Origin: Apostichopus japonicus | Taxonomy: Eukaryota > Echinodermata > Holothuroidea > Aspidochirotida > Stichopodidae | DNA length: 64,000 nucleotides | Reading direction: 5' to 3' | Assembly (NCBI RefSeq): GCF_037975245.1 | Contig: NC_092567.1 | Coordinates: 23,092,376-23,156,375 of the forward strand | In this document: positions 12,701 to 23,069 of the stretch, piece after piece | Layout: each line of letters begins with the position of its first letter | How positions within the stretch are numbered: position 1 is the first letter of the stretch | Made by a program: the position numbers and the translations under genes | Notes under the pieces: generated by a model | Database searches by the model: none | Seen by the model: the letters and a program-made list of their open reading frames with translations, nothing else | What the model was told of the DNA's origin: nothing

Positions 12701-14878
12701 TATGACTCTCCATCATAGAACATTCATATTTATCATGACTGTTTGTGAGCAACTCTTATCACTCTATTGTACATTAGTCAGTTCAAGTTTTTTTGTTCCT
12801 ATCTGACACACAGCCCTTCAAGCTTCTTGCCGAAAGGTTAATTCTGGACTGGCCAACTTCCTATACAACTCTAGAATTGGTCATGTGCTACAGATCGCTT
12901 CCGTGCCATACGTATTGCCCTTCGAAACAGCGTATTCCCTTACAAGAAGGTACGTATAGATACTCGCACAAGAGCTTATTCCCCTACACAGCGGTACATG
13001 TAGGTCCTTGTAAATGAGCGTATTCCCTTACAAGGAGGTACGTGTAGATACTGATACATGAGTGTATTCACTTACAAGGAGGTTTGTGTAGATACTCTTA
13101 CACGAGCATATTCCCTTACAAGGAGGTATGTATAGATACTTGTAATGAGCGTATTCCCTTACAAGAAGGTAGGTGTAGATACTTGTACACAAGCGTATGC
13201 CCTTACTAGGAGGTACGTGTAGCTACTGGTACACGAGGGTATTCCCTTACAAGGAGGTATGTATAGATACTTGTAAATGAGTGTATTCCCTTACTGGGAG
13301 GTACGTATAGATACTGGTACACGAGTAACGTGTATTTATGGGGCTATATAGTGTGGCCTCAATATGCTAAAATGACCCCTCGAGGAAAGAAGCGATAAGT
13401 CGCAAAGTTGCTTCCCGAGAATCTTTTATTTTCCTGTCACATCAAATTTTCATTATTTTCTTTATTTTGCAAATCACTTTCAGGTTTGTGAAATGGCTGC
13501 CTTATCTACCTACAAACTTCCAATGGTTCATCTCGGGATTGATCAAAGCAGTAGAACACATCTTTAGTCAAATGGAGGACAACAAAGCATTTAAAGCCAG
13601 GTAATGAAACAAAGTAAATAAGAGAAAAGTAAAGGAATAAACCAAACAAAACAGATTCTAGTTCTGACCCCCCCCCCCGCCCTGCTAGAAGTGCATTTCA
13701 ATCCAGTGAGCCCTACACTGTACCAACTGAGCTATCCAGCCCTTTGTTGAGGGTTTCCCTAACTTTATCCCCCCTTTATTACCCATAACAGTGCTTCATA
13801 AAAGATCAAGTTCATAGTGTACTGTTGTAATGAAAAAAAACATCTGTTTCATAATTCAGTTATTTATCACATGCACGGTACGGTACTTCTATGGCAACAT
13901 ATGCGTATGGAACGCAAAAAGAGTTTGTCGAGAGGTACGACTTTTGTACATTACCAAGTTATATGACATATCATATTTAGTTCAACAAAAAGTACTCTAG
14001 TTTTCACATTCAGAAACGTCTCACTAACCCCTTGGGATGGACTCACGCACCCCTGGGGGTTCATGCACCCCAGTTAGGGAACCCCTGCCTTAGTTGGTGG
14101 TGATCCCTTTATAACCATGTCTTCGGTTGGAGAAGTTCATTTGATACAACCCAACAGTATCAGGGAAAAGATTCAAAGGTTTCTCAAGAGAAAGTCATCT
14201 TGATATTTAAATATAAAGTAACTGAGTAAATACAATCCTGATCAAAATATTGATTGATTTTCACTTCATTTATTCAGATTTTGCTGATCTAGTCCATAAA
14301 TGAGTTGATTAGAGCTACTTAGCCTACCTTGATCAAGATCTCTCTTTTATTGAACGGAAACCTCATCATCGCATCTCCACCTCTTGATCTAATCTTTTTC
14401 GTTCGTTCTACACCGCAGATTTTCTTGCCATCTGGACATGACGGAAGACTACGTAAGTGATTTCGCAAAACATTGGTTCCGAGTCACTAGACTGGACGCC
14501 ATCGAAAACAGACGAAAGAACAACGTAGAAGCATTGGACATAGCCAGCGGGCCTGCTGCGACGAACGTTCGACACAACTTAAACTTTGAATTTTCAATGG
14601 ATTTCGAAACTTCATGCCCCGATGGCAGCAATAGTACTCCAGAATTGTTACGCCGCATTTCTGAAGATCAGGGGGTACGTTCTCGAGTTCCCAGGATCAA
14701 AGCTGGTGCAACACCTACGGTTGACGATGAAATCAACAGCGGGATGCAAGATAGTTTTGATTACACGATAAAAGTCGCGCAAGAAATGGAAGACGCCCTC
14801 TACTTTCACTACCTCCAAGTTTCGCAGTCTGTCAGTTATGACCAAGGGCAAAGTTCGGTAGAAATTCATGAGATTTGA
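3563..14878 (+). CDS. PNPLA2/ATGL-like triacylglycerol lipase, complete nine-exon coding region
   Basis: Predicted join: 3563-3719, 4313-4545, 5516-5581, 8928-9080, 9930-10047, 11889-12254, 12814-12949, 13484-13600, 14419-14878. This totals 1806 nt, or 601 codons plus TGA. All introns are GT-AG and all phases agree. The patatin domain spans residues 1 to about 165: oxyanion loop GCGFLG (7-12), nucleophile motif GASAG with Ser37, and VDGG with Asp156, equivalent to human ATGL Ser47 and Asp166. SGRL, SLTRVSD, SPFSGESDICP and NLYRLSRALFPPDP are further family signatures. The C-terminal half keeps VPYVLPFETA and WLPYLP blocks seen in vertebrate ATGL. Family members hydrolyse the first ester bond of triacylglycerol at lipid droplets. 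The protein is about 100 residues longer than human ATGL, partly through an acidic linker (exon 6). It may be co-orthologous to vertebrate PNPLA2/3/5. Confidence 0.95.
4313..4545 (+). CDS. PNPLA2-like exon 2
   Basis: Acceptor 'tttttacag|gtaaaatc', donor 'attcag|gtaaaa'. Encodes the middle of the patatin domain (residues 53-130), including LGPLSPRFDI, SGRLFVSLTRVSD and FTSKDDLIQ, which align with vertebrate ATGL without a gap. Ends in phase 0. Confidence 0.95.
5516..5581 (+). CDS. PNPLA2-like exon 3 (66 nt)
   Basis: A small 22-codon exon, acceptor 'cctgcag|gctctt', donor 'ggaact|gtaagt'. Encodes ALLCSAFVPFYSGIVPPSF and three more residues, matching the CSGFIPVYCGLIPPSLQG block of vertebrate ATGL. 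Phase 0 at both ends, so it could be skipped without a frameshift, although the loss would damage the core of the fold. Confidence 0.95.
5708..5925. repeat. Degenerate minisatellite in intron 3, unit about 45 bp
   Basis: About five diverged copies of a unit resembling 'cagtatgtgtagtaatgtgg' followed by 'ttatagtgtgaaa'. It is purely intronic and, unlike the arrays in introns 4 and 7, contains no exon sequence. Confidence 0.65.
5926..8445. other. Intron 3, no recognised feature
   Basis: AT-rich intron sequence with no supported exon, RNA gene or element terminus. A minus-strand open frame at 7595-7855 has no recognisable content. Confidence 0.5.
8446..8779 (+). mobile_element. TTAA-flanked short element, family A, copy 1 (intron 3)
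   Basis: Left end 'ttaaaggcattgaagtctcg', right end 'gcgagtcttcacacccattaa'. The ends are imperfect inverted repeats and TTAA lies at both borders, as expected for piggyBac-type target duplication. The inside contains the family marker 'aatgcagacagtaatgaaac'. It has no coding capacity and lies just upstream of exon 4. Confidence 0.85.
8928..9080 (+). CDS. PNPLA2-like exon 4 (catalytic Asp)
   Basis: Acceptor 'catttcag|aggtat', donor 'acatacag|gtaagg'. It encodes residues 153-203: RYVDGGISDNLP with Asp156, then TVTVSPFSGESDICP and LQITLSNTHIQ. Phase 0 at both ends. The last 30 nt plus the donor are the first unit of an 85-bp minisatellite that continues into intron 4. Confidence 0.96.
9051..9575 (+). 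repeat. Minisatellite made of the exon 4 end plus its 5' splice site, period 85 bp
   Basis: 'caaataacac' recurs at 9051, 9123, 9208, 9293, 9378 and 9463 (spacing 72, then 85 four times), followed by a degenerate copy near 9540-9575 and a vaguer one near 9700. Each full unit holds about 30 nt of exon 4 coding sequence, the donor 'gtaagggc' and about 50 nt of intron. Donor-like sites follow 9080 (the real one), 9152, 9237, 9322, 9407 and 9492. All five extra sites keep GTAAGGGC. Confidence 0.95.
9147..9160 (+). promoter_or_regulatory. In-frame alternative 5' splice site candidate
   Basis: 'catacgg|gtaagggc', 72 nt beyond the exon 4 donor. The frame stays open between the two sites and the next in-frame stop is TAG at 9192-9194. 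Use of this site would therefore insert 24 residues after Gln203 without changing the downstream frame. It ends in GG rather than AG, so it is probably weaker than the original site. Confidence 0.4.
9930..10047 (+). CDS. PNPLA2-like exon 5
   Basis: Acceptor 'cttcctccag|ctgaca', donor 'cgaata|gtgagt'. Encodes residues 204-242 plus one base: LTASNLYRLSRALFPPDP, then MCKQGFNDALAYLRTN, strongly matching the segment after the catalytic Asp in vertebrate ATGL. Confidence 0.95.
10201..10568 (-). mobile_element. TTAA-flanked short element, family A, copy 2 (intron 5, inverted)
   Basis: Left border 'ttaaagggtgtgaagactcg', right border 'gagtcttcaatgcctttaaa'. It is the reverse orientation of copy 1 at 8446-8779, with TTAA on both sides. 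Exons 4 and 5 therefore sit between two inverted copies of the same roughly 340-bp element. Confidence 0.9.
10675..11210 (+). mobile_element. hAT-like non-autonomous element, family C, copy 1 (intron 5)
   Basis: Starts CATAGGCGTAGGAG and ends CTCCTACGCCTATG, flanked by an exact 8-bp direct repeat GTGGGTGC (10667-10674 and 11211-11218). The 8-bp target duplication and short inverted termini fit the hAT superfamily. The interior has palindromic 'cgcgcgctccgcgcgcg' and no transposase frame. A second copy lies at 28818-29194. Confidence 0.9.
11450..11635. repeat. Three-copy tandem repeat in intron 5, unit about 65 bp
   Basis: Three diverged copies carrying 'tgatattaatgaaatttagt', each preceded by 'aactcaaacttt' or a close variant. 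Intronic, with no coding content. Confidence 0.8.
11889..12254 (+). CDS. PNPLA2-like exon 6 (acidic linker)
   Basis: Acceptor 'gatcgcag|atttac', donor 'gacg|gtgagt'. It encodes residues 243-364. After LLPCEKH the segment becomes low-complexity and highly acidic: Glu287 begins a run of seven glutamates encoded by GAG repeats near 12019-12040, followed by a region dense in Glu and Asp. Vertebrate ATGL has a shorter, less acidic linker at this place, so this exon accounts for much of the extra length. The segment is probably disordered. The cysteine cluster FDECEDCKKGSECLA near its end is unusual. Phases at both ends fit exons 5 and 7. Confidence 0.9.
12814..12949 (+). CDS. PNPLA2-like exon 7
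   Basis: Acceptor 'gacacacag|cccttc', donor 'caagaag|gtacgt'. Encodes residues 365-409, including SGLANFLYNSR and IASVPYVLPFETAYSLTRR, which match the VPYTLPLESALSF region of vertebrate ATGL. The last 20 nt of the exon plus the donor form the first unit of a 44-bp minisatellite continuing into intron 7. Confidence 0.93.
12930..13324 (+). repeat. Minisatellite made of the exon 7 end plus its 5' splice site, period 44 bp
   Basis: The unit is 'gcgtattcccttacaagaag' followed by 'gtacgtgtagatactggtac' and a few more bases. Donor-like positions follow 12949 (the real one), 12993, 13037, 13081, 13125, 13168, 13212, 13256 and 13300: period 44, one unit of 43. Most keep GT with G at +5 (gtacgt, gtatgt, gtaggt). 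The first intronic codons read through to TAG four codons in, so any downstream donor would give a truncated reading frame. Confidence 0.95.
13484..13600 (+). CDS. PNPLA2-like exon 8
   Basis: Acceptor 'actttcag|gtttgt', donor 'gccag|gtaatg'. Encodes residues 410-448 (FVKWLPYLPTNFQWFISGL, then IKAVEHIFSQ), matching the LLEWLPDVPEDIRWM block of vertebrate ATGL. This is the last segment with clear similarity to vertebrates. Confidence 0.92.
13691..13750 (-). repeat. tRNA-derived sequence in intron 8
   Basis: The reverse complement reads 'gggctggatagctcagttgg' and on to 'ggattgaaatgcac', resembling box A and box B of a tRNA with the D-arm TAGCTCAGTTGG intact. The acceptor stem does not close, so this looks like the head of a tRNA-derived SINE or a pseudo-tRNA rather than a working gene. 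Confidence 0.5.
14419..14878 (+). CDS. PNPLA2-like exon 9 (terminal)
   Basis: Acceptor 'caccgcag|attttc'; stop TGA at 14876-14878. Encodes residues 449-601. It starts FSCHLDMTEDYVSDFAKHWF and then becomes polar and low in clear similarity. I do not recognise a conserved lipid-droplet hydrophobic motif. Membership of the gene rests on frame continuity and the fit of phase with exon 8. Confidence 0.85.
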
Positions 14879-16866
14879 AGATCGTATTTCTTCAAATTTC
14901 CATTGCGAGAATTTTCCTACATGTTTTATTTTCCTAGCCAGCCATTGTGTGGCTTCTGGTGGAGATTATCTCTGTGATTTGAGCAAAATATCCCACCATC
15001 TTAATTTGCACTCAAAATACTTCTCCAGCATTGAACCATTTCATTTGGTCGAGTGATGTGTTGACTGAAAGTTAAAAATCAACGTGTTTGTTAATGGATG
15101 TTACCAGATTATCAGTAAATAGAGGGTTTGGTCACCTCTTCAACTACCTATGCCATGAGTTCTTTTCAAAAAGAGACTTATAACATTTTATTTAATATTT
15201 AATGAGCAATTCTGCATTATATCTTGTCACTCCCATGATTTTCAACAACAAAATTTGACTTTTTGAGAACTTTATAAGAAACTTGCAAGTTTCATTCCTG
15301 TTACTGACTGGTATGTTCTGGTCTTCTGGAAACAGAGGTAACACAAGTTTTTTAGTTAGGAAACTTCCATTTAGTCGTAACTGAGATGTGGACCATACCC
15401 TTTGCCCCCTTTATGCGCTCCTTTTCCCCTCCGTCTCCAAAATGCTTGCCTCCTCGAACATCACCAGACCTCTCCCACCTCACCCCTTTTTCTGCAGCCT
15501 CACCCCTTTCTCTGATGTGATGTATAGCAAATGTCTCCTGCCAGGGCAGTTAACTGGAGAGTTATATTTTTGTTAGCTTGTTGCAAAACAGATGTCAAAA
15601 CATGCTACACTTTTGTAGTTTATGTAACATACCTACTTTGCATATAGGAATCAGGATGGCAGAAGATGATCTTGTCATTGCTAGTAACCTCACTGATGGA
15701 TGTACCTGAAGCAAGAAGATATTAGAGAGAGGGATCATGGGTTTGAATAGGGCTCTAGTTACATTAGTGGGTGGACAGGAAGTGGGTTAACGTGGGTTTA
15801 ATTAGGGCAACTAAACTGCTCTGGGAATCCTGTAACAGTATTTGATAGTATTTTAGTAACACTATGTAGAATAACCTCTTCACCCTAATGTTAAGAAGGA
15901 TTTATTTCATGTGTAAAGGACTTTGTTTTATCAATTATATGTCCATTTTTTTAGGATGTATGGTACAACTCTATGCTATGCAGTTATCAAACTCATTTAT
16001 CTCACAGGAAGCTGGATAGGGTGGAAATTTCGTTGGAGAATGCTTGCCCTGTTTCACTCCATTCCCTCTTTGTAACTTACCAGTTATATCATGTGCTGTG
16101 TTATACATGAAGAGTAATTATCACCTCTTATTTTAATCTCCCAGTAGAGGAGGTTCTTGGTGGTGTCAAGTCACTTTCTTTTATTATGGATTTATGGCAT
16201 TAGACAGTACTTGCTGATTTGGACCAAAAGATTTACCAAAATCAGTTCTGACCAGAAGTGTTAATATGTTACGTCCCTGGTATATAAAGTGGGGGTCGCG
16301 ACCCTTGTAGGGTCACAAAGAAAATAGGAGGGTCCCCCAAAATTTGGAAAGAAAAGAGAAATTGCTATTATTTGCGAAAAAGTGGAAAAAAGTGACAACA
16401 TTAAAGTACTTTGTACTAAATACCCTTAATTATAAAATTTCTCAAAGTGGAGATGGATACCTTCTCCTCCTCATTCTACCCCTCCGCCTCCTTCCTCCTC
16501 CTCCGCCTCCTCCCTCCTCCTCCACCTCCTTCCTCCTCACAGGCTACAATATCTTCTGCTGGAGTATTGCCATGGTTATAATGGTGAAAATTGAGGTTAC
16601 CAAGGGGAAATATGCAAATACCAGAATGTTACAACATTTAATTGATTAGATGGTGTATTAAATGAAAGTTATTCTTTGGGATTTCACATTTTATGAAGTT
16701 CTTTTAGTATTTATATAGAACTGTATAAATGATAATTGTACAGTGTTGATTTTTATTTTTAATCTATACCAAAGTAACTTGTAAGATTTATGTACATGAA
16801 GATATAAGTAATGCAATTAATATTTAAAGGTGCCAATAGTTTGTTTACCTGCCATTGTAAAATAAA
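14879..16866 (+). other. Probable 3' UTR and downstream sequence of the lipase gene
   Basis: No further gene is visible. The first canonical AATAAA after the stop that I found is at 16861-16866, with an ATTAAA near 16400, so the 3' UTR could be up to about 2 kb. The polyadenylation site is not proven. A pyrimidine (CCT)n tract lies at about 16461-16541. Confidence 0.35.
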
Positions 16867-16976
16867 ATGAATTAAATGTGCTAAATTTAATACATTGTTG
16901 GTATGTGATGCTTTGTGTTTTACTAATGCCATAAAAATCCTAAAGGTATTATTGGTTTGATATGATGTTAAGAAAC

Positions 16977-17300
16977 ACAAATTTAGTAAATGGGAAGGGG
17001 GGGGGGGGCTTTGTTTATATTTTTTTAAATAAAAAAAAAAAACATCTGGTGGTTCTTCAAACTTAGGGATGGACAAGTAAACACTGACCCCCCCCCACCT
17101 CCACTCCAGTACCACCTACCACCCTTCAGTGTACACAAATTTAGTGAATGGGGGAGGGGGGCTTCGTTCATATTTTTTAAAATTAAAATTAAAAAAACAT
17201 TTGTTAGTTCTTCAAACTGTTAGTGATGGACAATTAAACACCCGACCCCCCCCCCCCACCTCCATTCCAGTACCACCTACAACCCTTCACTGTACACCTG
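16977..17300. repeat. Two-copy tandem duplication, unit about 145 bp
   Basis: Both copies run 'caaatttagtaaatggg' or close, a poly-G tract, an A-rich stretch, 'gttcttcaaact', a poly-C tract, then 'cagtaccacctac' and 'acccttca'. The G and C tracts differ in length between copies. Confidence 0.85.
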
Positions 17301-17309
17301 CCTCTCATG

Positions 17310-20300
17310 AGAACTAGAAGTGGAAATTATTTTGCATGACTCAAAACTAGTTGGTCAGATAGAAGCATGAGCTATTTCATAAATTGATGTCAGGAGGTGG
17401 TCACTGTTTCTAACCCACTAAATTAAATGATAATCATGAGAACCAAACAATTATGGCATCCGATCTTCGACTGATAGTATTCATTTAAATAAAACCAATA
17501 TTTATGGGGAAAAAAGTCGTTGTGACAATGTCAGGTTGATACTTACAGAGGCCTTAGTTAACAAAGTTTCAAACATTGGCAAATTTTTCTTTAATTTGAA
17601 GGTGTTAATCTCACCTTGGCCGTAGTAACTTATTGGTAGTCCTTAAGAAACTTCACCCAAGCTATTCCGTGGGCACGAAAACCAAACAACTAAACTGAGC
17701 CACTTTCAGCCGTCATTTTCAGTAATAGCGCCACCTATTTATGAAAGTCGTCAGTGGTGAATTTTACGACATGCTACGAGTACTTGTGGTGGAAGTTTTG
17801 AGTTTTTGGTTTCTTTATCGTAATCCACAAACTCATGGGATCCCCTCATAACCAGTACCACTATGTAGTGGGGTTCATTCTGTGATGGGGGTAGGGCGCG
17901 GGTGGATGTTACCACACGAGAGTAATTAAGTCCCCGTCCAACTCACTGTCACATCAGAAAACTGAGTGTATGCTGTATTTCTTTAAGTGAGTTACATTGA
18001 CATTAAGATGATCTTCTTAGAGGAAAGATAGTGCCGCATATGTGGGTCACGCGCAAGCTCCTCGCCCCCCCCCCCCCCTTTCGTGGGCCAAAGCTGTCCC
18101 GTTATGATGAATCTGTTTTGGTGATGGCACTGGTATCCATTAACGCAAAGCTAATGTTCGAACCTCGTAAAGACAGCTGAGAGGCGACTGACTTAAGTAG
18201 TAAATATTTGTTCTTCCCCTTCCTATCCCCATCCTACCACTAATGTAAAATTCTGCATTGCCTGACCATAACTTGTATGACAGTTCGCCAGTACATAATA
18301 CACTGTTAATAGTGTTTAGCAATATAAGGATATGTCGTATCCCCACCTACGTCACAGGTATAACAGAGAGGGATTGAGGTAGACAGTGAGAGAGGGTGGA
18401 TGGGTTTGTTGGAGGAATGGCTGAGGGAGGAGGGAAGAACGATAATTTCGATACATAGGCCTACAATCAGATAACATCTTCAAATCACTGAGACAGGGAC
18501 AGAGAAGGAGCAGGGGAGACTTGGGAGTTTGACGATGGAACATTTCGAACACTAGTTTCACCAGAAAAAAAAAATCTTGTCAAACGTTTCACTGGGCATT
18601 TACAATTGAGCTGCTGAATTTCCGTGTCAACTCCTTGTGAATACACAATATAATCAATATTAAAAATCATTTAACCAATCGTGACAATCACACATTTTAC
18701 GCATAGCCTATCATGCGTGACTTTCAAGGCAGTGCACAAAGGAGTCGAGAGGAAGGCTGGATCCCGGGGACAATGATATTAACATATCCCAATTTTTACT
18801 CTTAATTATTTGTCTATAGGCTAAGTGTATTGTGAAAATACACCATTCTTTATCCCATATTACACCCCTTCCCCCTTCCTTCCATCTCGTCAGGCCTATC
18901 AGTGTCAGTGCGTTCCGTGCATCCAGTTTCCTCATAGCCTAACCGTACATCGACAGACAGCAAAGAAATCAAGTTAAATAAACACATCGATTTTCTTAGG
19001 ATTAGGCTTGATAATGTAGTATTGATTTTAACGGACGGCTACCATAAACCATTGGAATTTGAGTTTAACGGGCGTTCCAACTAATCAAAAGAAACTAAAA
19101 GTTTGCGGTATGAATATTCAACACCTATATTTAACTGTTAATCAGCTGTGAGATCTACAGAATTGCAGACGACAATAATGGTATGATAAGCTCTCATGTG
19201 CACTTAACGTTGAATCAGTAGGCCTAATTTGCACGGTGAGGACTCTGTTGGAAGCGACATTTAATCCTGCCAGTTCTGGAATCTCACGCAAAGTTAATAA
19301 ATAGGTTAACAGGAAGGTGCATGTAAGTTACAATTATCAACTATGTTTGTATGGATTTAATAAAGCAAGTTAATTTAATTATTTTTATTCTTTGAAATGA
19401 TTTATTTCGTGTTTCAACGATACACTGTACCAAAGAACTGAAAGTGAAACCGCATGATAGGTGAGCTCCTCAAGGATCTTTTGGCCACAGGTCTAGGACC
19501 AATAGTGTAGATTGAGGGCATGTGTTTAGCAGTTAGACTAAGTGCATGAAAACGGTATTTGGTTAGGTTACTCTTCAAACCATTTTATATCACGTTTGCC
19601 TTTACCAAGACTGAGCGTTACTGTCATGTTGGGCCTTATAGTTACTGGTGTTTCTCATCTCATCTTGTGTTCATTTATCACGTGTTACAATAATTTTGTG
19701 GTAGGTACTAGGTAGTACTGTGGCCTCAGGTCCTAAGTTTAATTAAGCTTAGCCTAGGATAAGCCTAACCTCATGTCTGTAACCTTTTTTGTCCAATTAT
19801 AACTATTAGCGATATGTTATAGAAGCCATAGACATGTATGTGAAAGGAGTAAATACTTTTGCTTCTTGACTGCTAATACTTATTACTGAGGCTGAATGCT
19901 GGCTTAGCATATTAATTATTATAAGTATATTTACCTATGAGATTTTGATTCATATTGTGTATATCACACTACAGGAACTGACAGGTGATTCTTGTTTATA
20001 ACCATGGAATAATATATTAGTTACTGTGCTTTTTCATTCCGAGGTGTGACAACATTGGAAAGCAATTCCTTGTTTGCCTTAATCAGATTTGTCTGAGGCA
20101 GATTTTGGCAGTATTGATTGTATTGATTATTTATTGTTGTATTGTATTGTATTTATTTGAATATTGACTATTTATTGGCAGTATTGATTTTGGCAGTGCA
20201 ATTAGCCAATTAGTTGAATTTTCAGTTTCCCTGTCATAAACATACATTAAATAGCCTTTAATAAATATTGTAAGTGCAAACACAAGAGCAGACCACATGA

Positions 20301-22299
20301 TGTCAGTGGAGAAACAAACTCGCTGTTATAAAACACGATAAAATCAGAGGAGGAATTCAGTATTCAGGGAAAATCTAACACTTTCCTAGGAATTAGAATT
20401 TCACATAATTGATTATGTTTCTAATTAACATTTCCTGGAATAAACTTTGTTTCAATCGACCCAACATTTTAATAACTTACTAAAAGGATCCAGTTTTGTG
20501 GATCATTTAAACAGCAGTGCAAGTCTACAACTTGAGTCATCGCTATTTGCCCCAAACTTGAGCATGGTCAGGAAATAATTTATTCGGTAAAGCATCGCAA
20601 ATTGCTGTGCATAATAGGCCAATTGCTACACAGAACATGCAAATTATGTGTAGCATTTTTTGTACTTGGAAGTATCCTATTTTCAGTATTTTATGAGAAA
20701 TAAATTCATAATCATTAAAAATACTACACAAAATGCAGCCATTAAGTTATTTCCTGATGGTATGACTGCTTCAGTTTGTCAGAACTACTCTAATCCCAAA
20801 CTTTTAAGAGTGCTTCATTCTGACATAATTACACAAGGCAAACTGTTTTGAGGTGGAAGTATACACAGTAACATGCTTAATATTGAAGTTTGAGCATAAC
20901 TCAACTCACTAACTTGTGTCATTGAGAGAAATAAATTGAATTGAATAAAATGACCAATATTAGCTGTCTAGCATATCTGGGGACAATACTGATGGCCGTT
21001 AGTATGATATGTATATTGGTTACATGTAACAACACCCTCTGAATGAAAATCAAAATGCCCTAACAGGGTTAGCATGGGTCCTTAAAATTCAGAACTGTAA
21101 ATTCATTCAATTTTAATGGTGTCAACATTTTCTTTTACTGAAAACATGCAAGAAACACACAAAAAAAGCAAAAATTTTTGGACTATTTCTACATTAATTT
21201 GTAAGTGCATGGTTAAAGTACAATTTATCTTGATCAAATTGACCTACATTTCCTGTTATTGTCTGAGACATCTGTATCAGGAAGTTAATTAGACAGTTAA
21301 TATCACAGCTAGTAGGCATGCACTGTATATTTAGGACTATTTGCCGTGGTACCAAAGTTAAAACAGTATTTGAAATGTATACTGAAGTGAGGTTTCTAAT
21401 ATGATGATAAACATCTAGGGAAATGGCCTGTAGTCCTCAATAAATTTGACCTGCAGAGCTGCATGAAGGTTATTTTCATATACTCTGTTGTTTAAAACTT
21501 AGCTTCCTTATGAAGCACCTGTTCAGTACCTATGAGGAAAGGCATTTAAATGGTATTATCTGCTATCTAGTTCTTGTATTCACTAAAATGTAGGTATTCC
21601 AGCTACTTTGAGATATTTTGCCATGTTGAAATGGTCCTCTCCCAAAACCATTAATAATAAAATGTGAAATGGAATCCTTTTAAAGTAATAACGGAAGACT
21701 TGAAAGGACTTTGCAGTCTATTTTATCATACTGTAGGTTACGTACCATTACACACACAGGGCAAATTTTTGTCCCTGCTGTAAGCTGGATCAATTAGTAA
21801 TCAGCACACACCCTTAGGAACAGAAGCATTAAAATATAAATTGAGATGAGTTGCTATGTGTGTCAGTTGCATGGACAGGTGTTTATGCACATGTATGTAC
21901 ATAGAAAATCTGTCTTGACTTTTACACAATTTGTAAATAAAAGTATTTATAATTAGGTAAGGCAAAGGTTACCTTCTGAGAATACCTGTACTTTGGAAAT
22001 TTGGTACTGCATGACCTTGTGCAACAAATTGAAAGTATCAATGTTCATGTTGATAATCCAGTCTTTTGTTTATTACAGAAAACACACATAAGACATTGCA
22101 AGCATAACCTGCTCACTATAGATTGGTCTAACACCATGTCTGAGTCTGCCAGACATATGTACAGTATATACATGCATGGTGGCAGCAGTGGGACAGAAAA
22201 ACAAGTACCTCTTTTGGAAGATGATCAGAAAGTCTCCCAAAAATATATATATCTATTGCTGAAGATTTTCTTAGATAGATAGTGAAACTGTTTGATCAC
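17310..22299. other. Intergenic, no recognised gene
   Basis: AT-rich sequence with poly-C (about 18066-18078) and a low-complexity 'ttgattgtattgattattta' stretch near 20120-20180. Open frames of 60-93 codons on both strands (for example 22001-22282) have no recognisable product or convincing splice sites. A fragment near 20960-20985 ('tctagcatatctgggg') resembles one end of family B. Confidence 0.5.
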
Positions 22300-22504
22300 C
22301 CAGTTGGGACAAATTATTCTATACTGTAGTGTCATGTCCCGCTTCAGAGCACTCGTAGTGTCAGTACGAGCAGTACGAATATGATGTTTTTACTAGAAAA
22401 AAAGGTTGGAACTGTTTGCGCAGTCAATATATACGAGTGCTTTGAAGCTTGATATGGGAAGTCAGTTCAGACAGGTGTTAGCATTAGGAAATTGTCCCAA
22501 CTGG
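22300..22504. mobile_element. Short inverted-repeat element, 205 bp
   Basis: Ends CCAGTTGGGACAA (22300-22312) and TTGTCCCAACTGG (22492-22504), a perfect 13-bp inverted repeat. Homology of the arms continues inward with gaps: 'agcactcgta' on the left against 'tacgagtgct' on the right. TTTGAT occurs just outside both ends but not directly adjacent, so a target duplication is uncertain. No coding capacity. Confidence 0.75.
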
Positions 22505-23069
22505 CTGGTTTGATTTATTATCTGCTGAATATTCAACAGATGATATTTTTCCTGATGAACCTCAAGGAAGGCTGTGATCATTCTTATGTCAACCAATGCT
22601 TCGTTTGATCCAGGTGGCTGGCTCTATGCCACGGAAGTATTCTATTTACCTATGGATGTAAAACTAAGCAGCGCTTTAAAAATTTCAATATTATGAAAGA
22701 AGAAGGAATTTCAGTCAGAGGAAGAAGATTTATATGTCTGATCTCAACAAAGAATTGTCAATTATGGAGCAAAGCTTTCAAGCTGGTTTGATCTTCATTT
22801 TCTTTGCTTAAAAGGATTGTCTGGTGGCCCAAAGAAGTTACCTTAAAAAATAGTAAATAATTTTCCAAACATGTTGTCAAAGTATGAGAACGCTAATGTT
22901 GCGTTTGACAGAGAAACGATTTTTTAATCGTTATGGATAGACATTTCAAATATGATTTGAACAGTACAATACGTGACGTCAGCTCTGCCATAGCAGATTG
23001 CGTCATAACCCACCCTCCGCACAGTACCTATACGGTAATCACAACAAAAACAGCGTTTGTATACAGATA
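22505..23069. other. Non-coding stretch with a possible promoter
   Basis: No gene is recognised. The second half is less AT-rich and includes a perfect CRE-like palindrome at 22974-22981 and a second 'tgcgtcat' half site near 23000, just upstream of a tandem duplication. Confidence 0.3.
22974..22981. promoter_or_regulatory. CRE-like palindrome TGACGTCA
   Basis: A perfect 8-bp match to the CREB/ATF site, with 'tgcgtcat' about 25 bp downstream. A single 8-mer can occur by chance. The adjoining less AT-rich sequence makes a promoter here plausible but unproven. Confidence 0.25.

Noticed and set aside
22001-22282. 93-codon plus-strand open frame with a 'ttacag' acceptor-like string inside
   Set aside because: No matching donor, a low-complexity C-terminal end, and no recognisable protein content.
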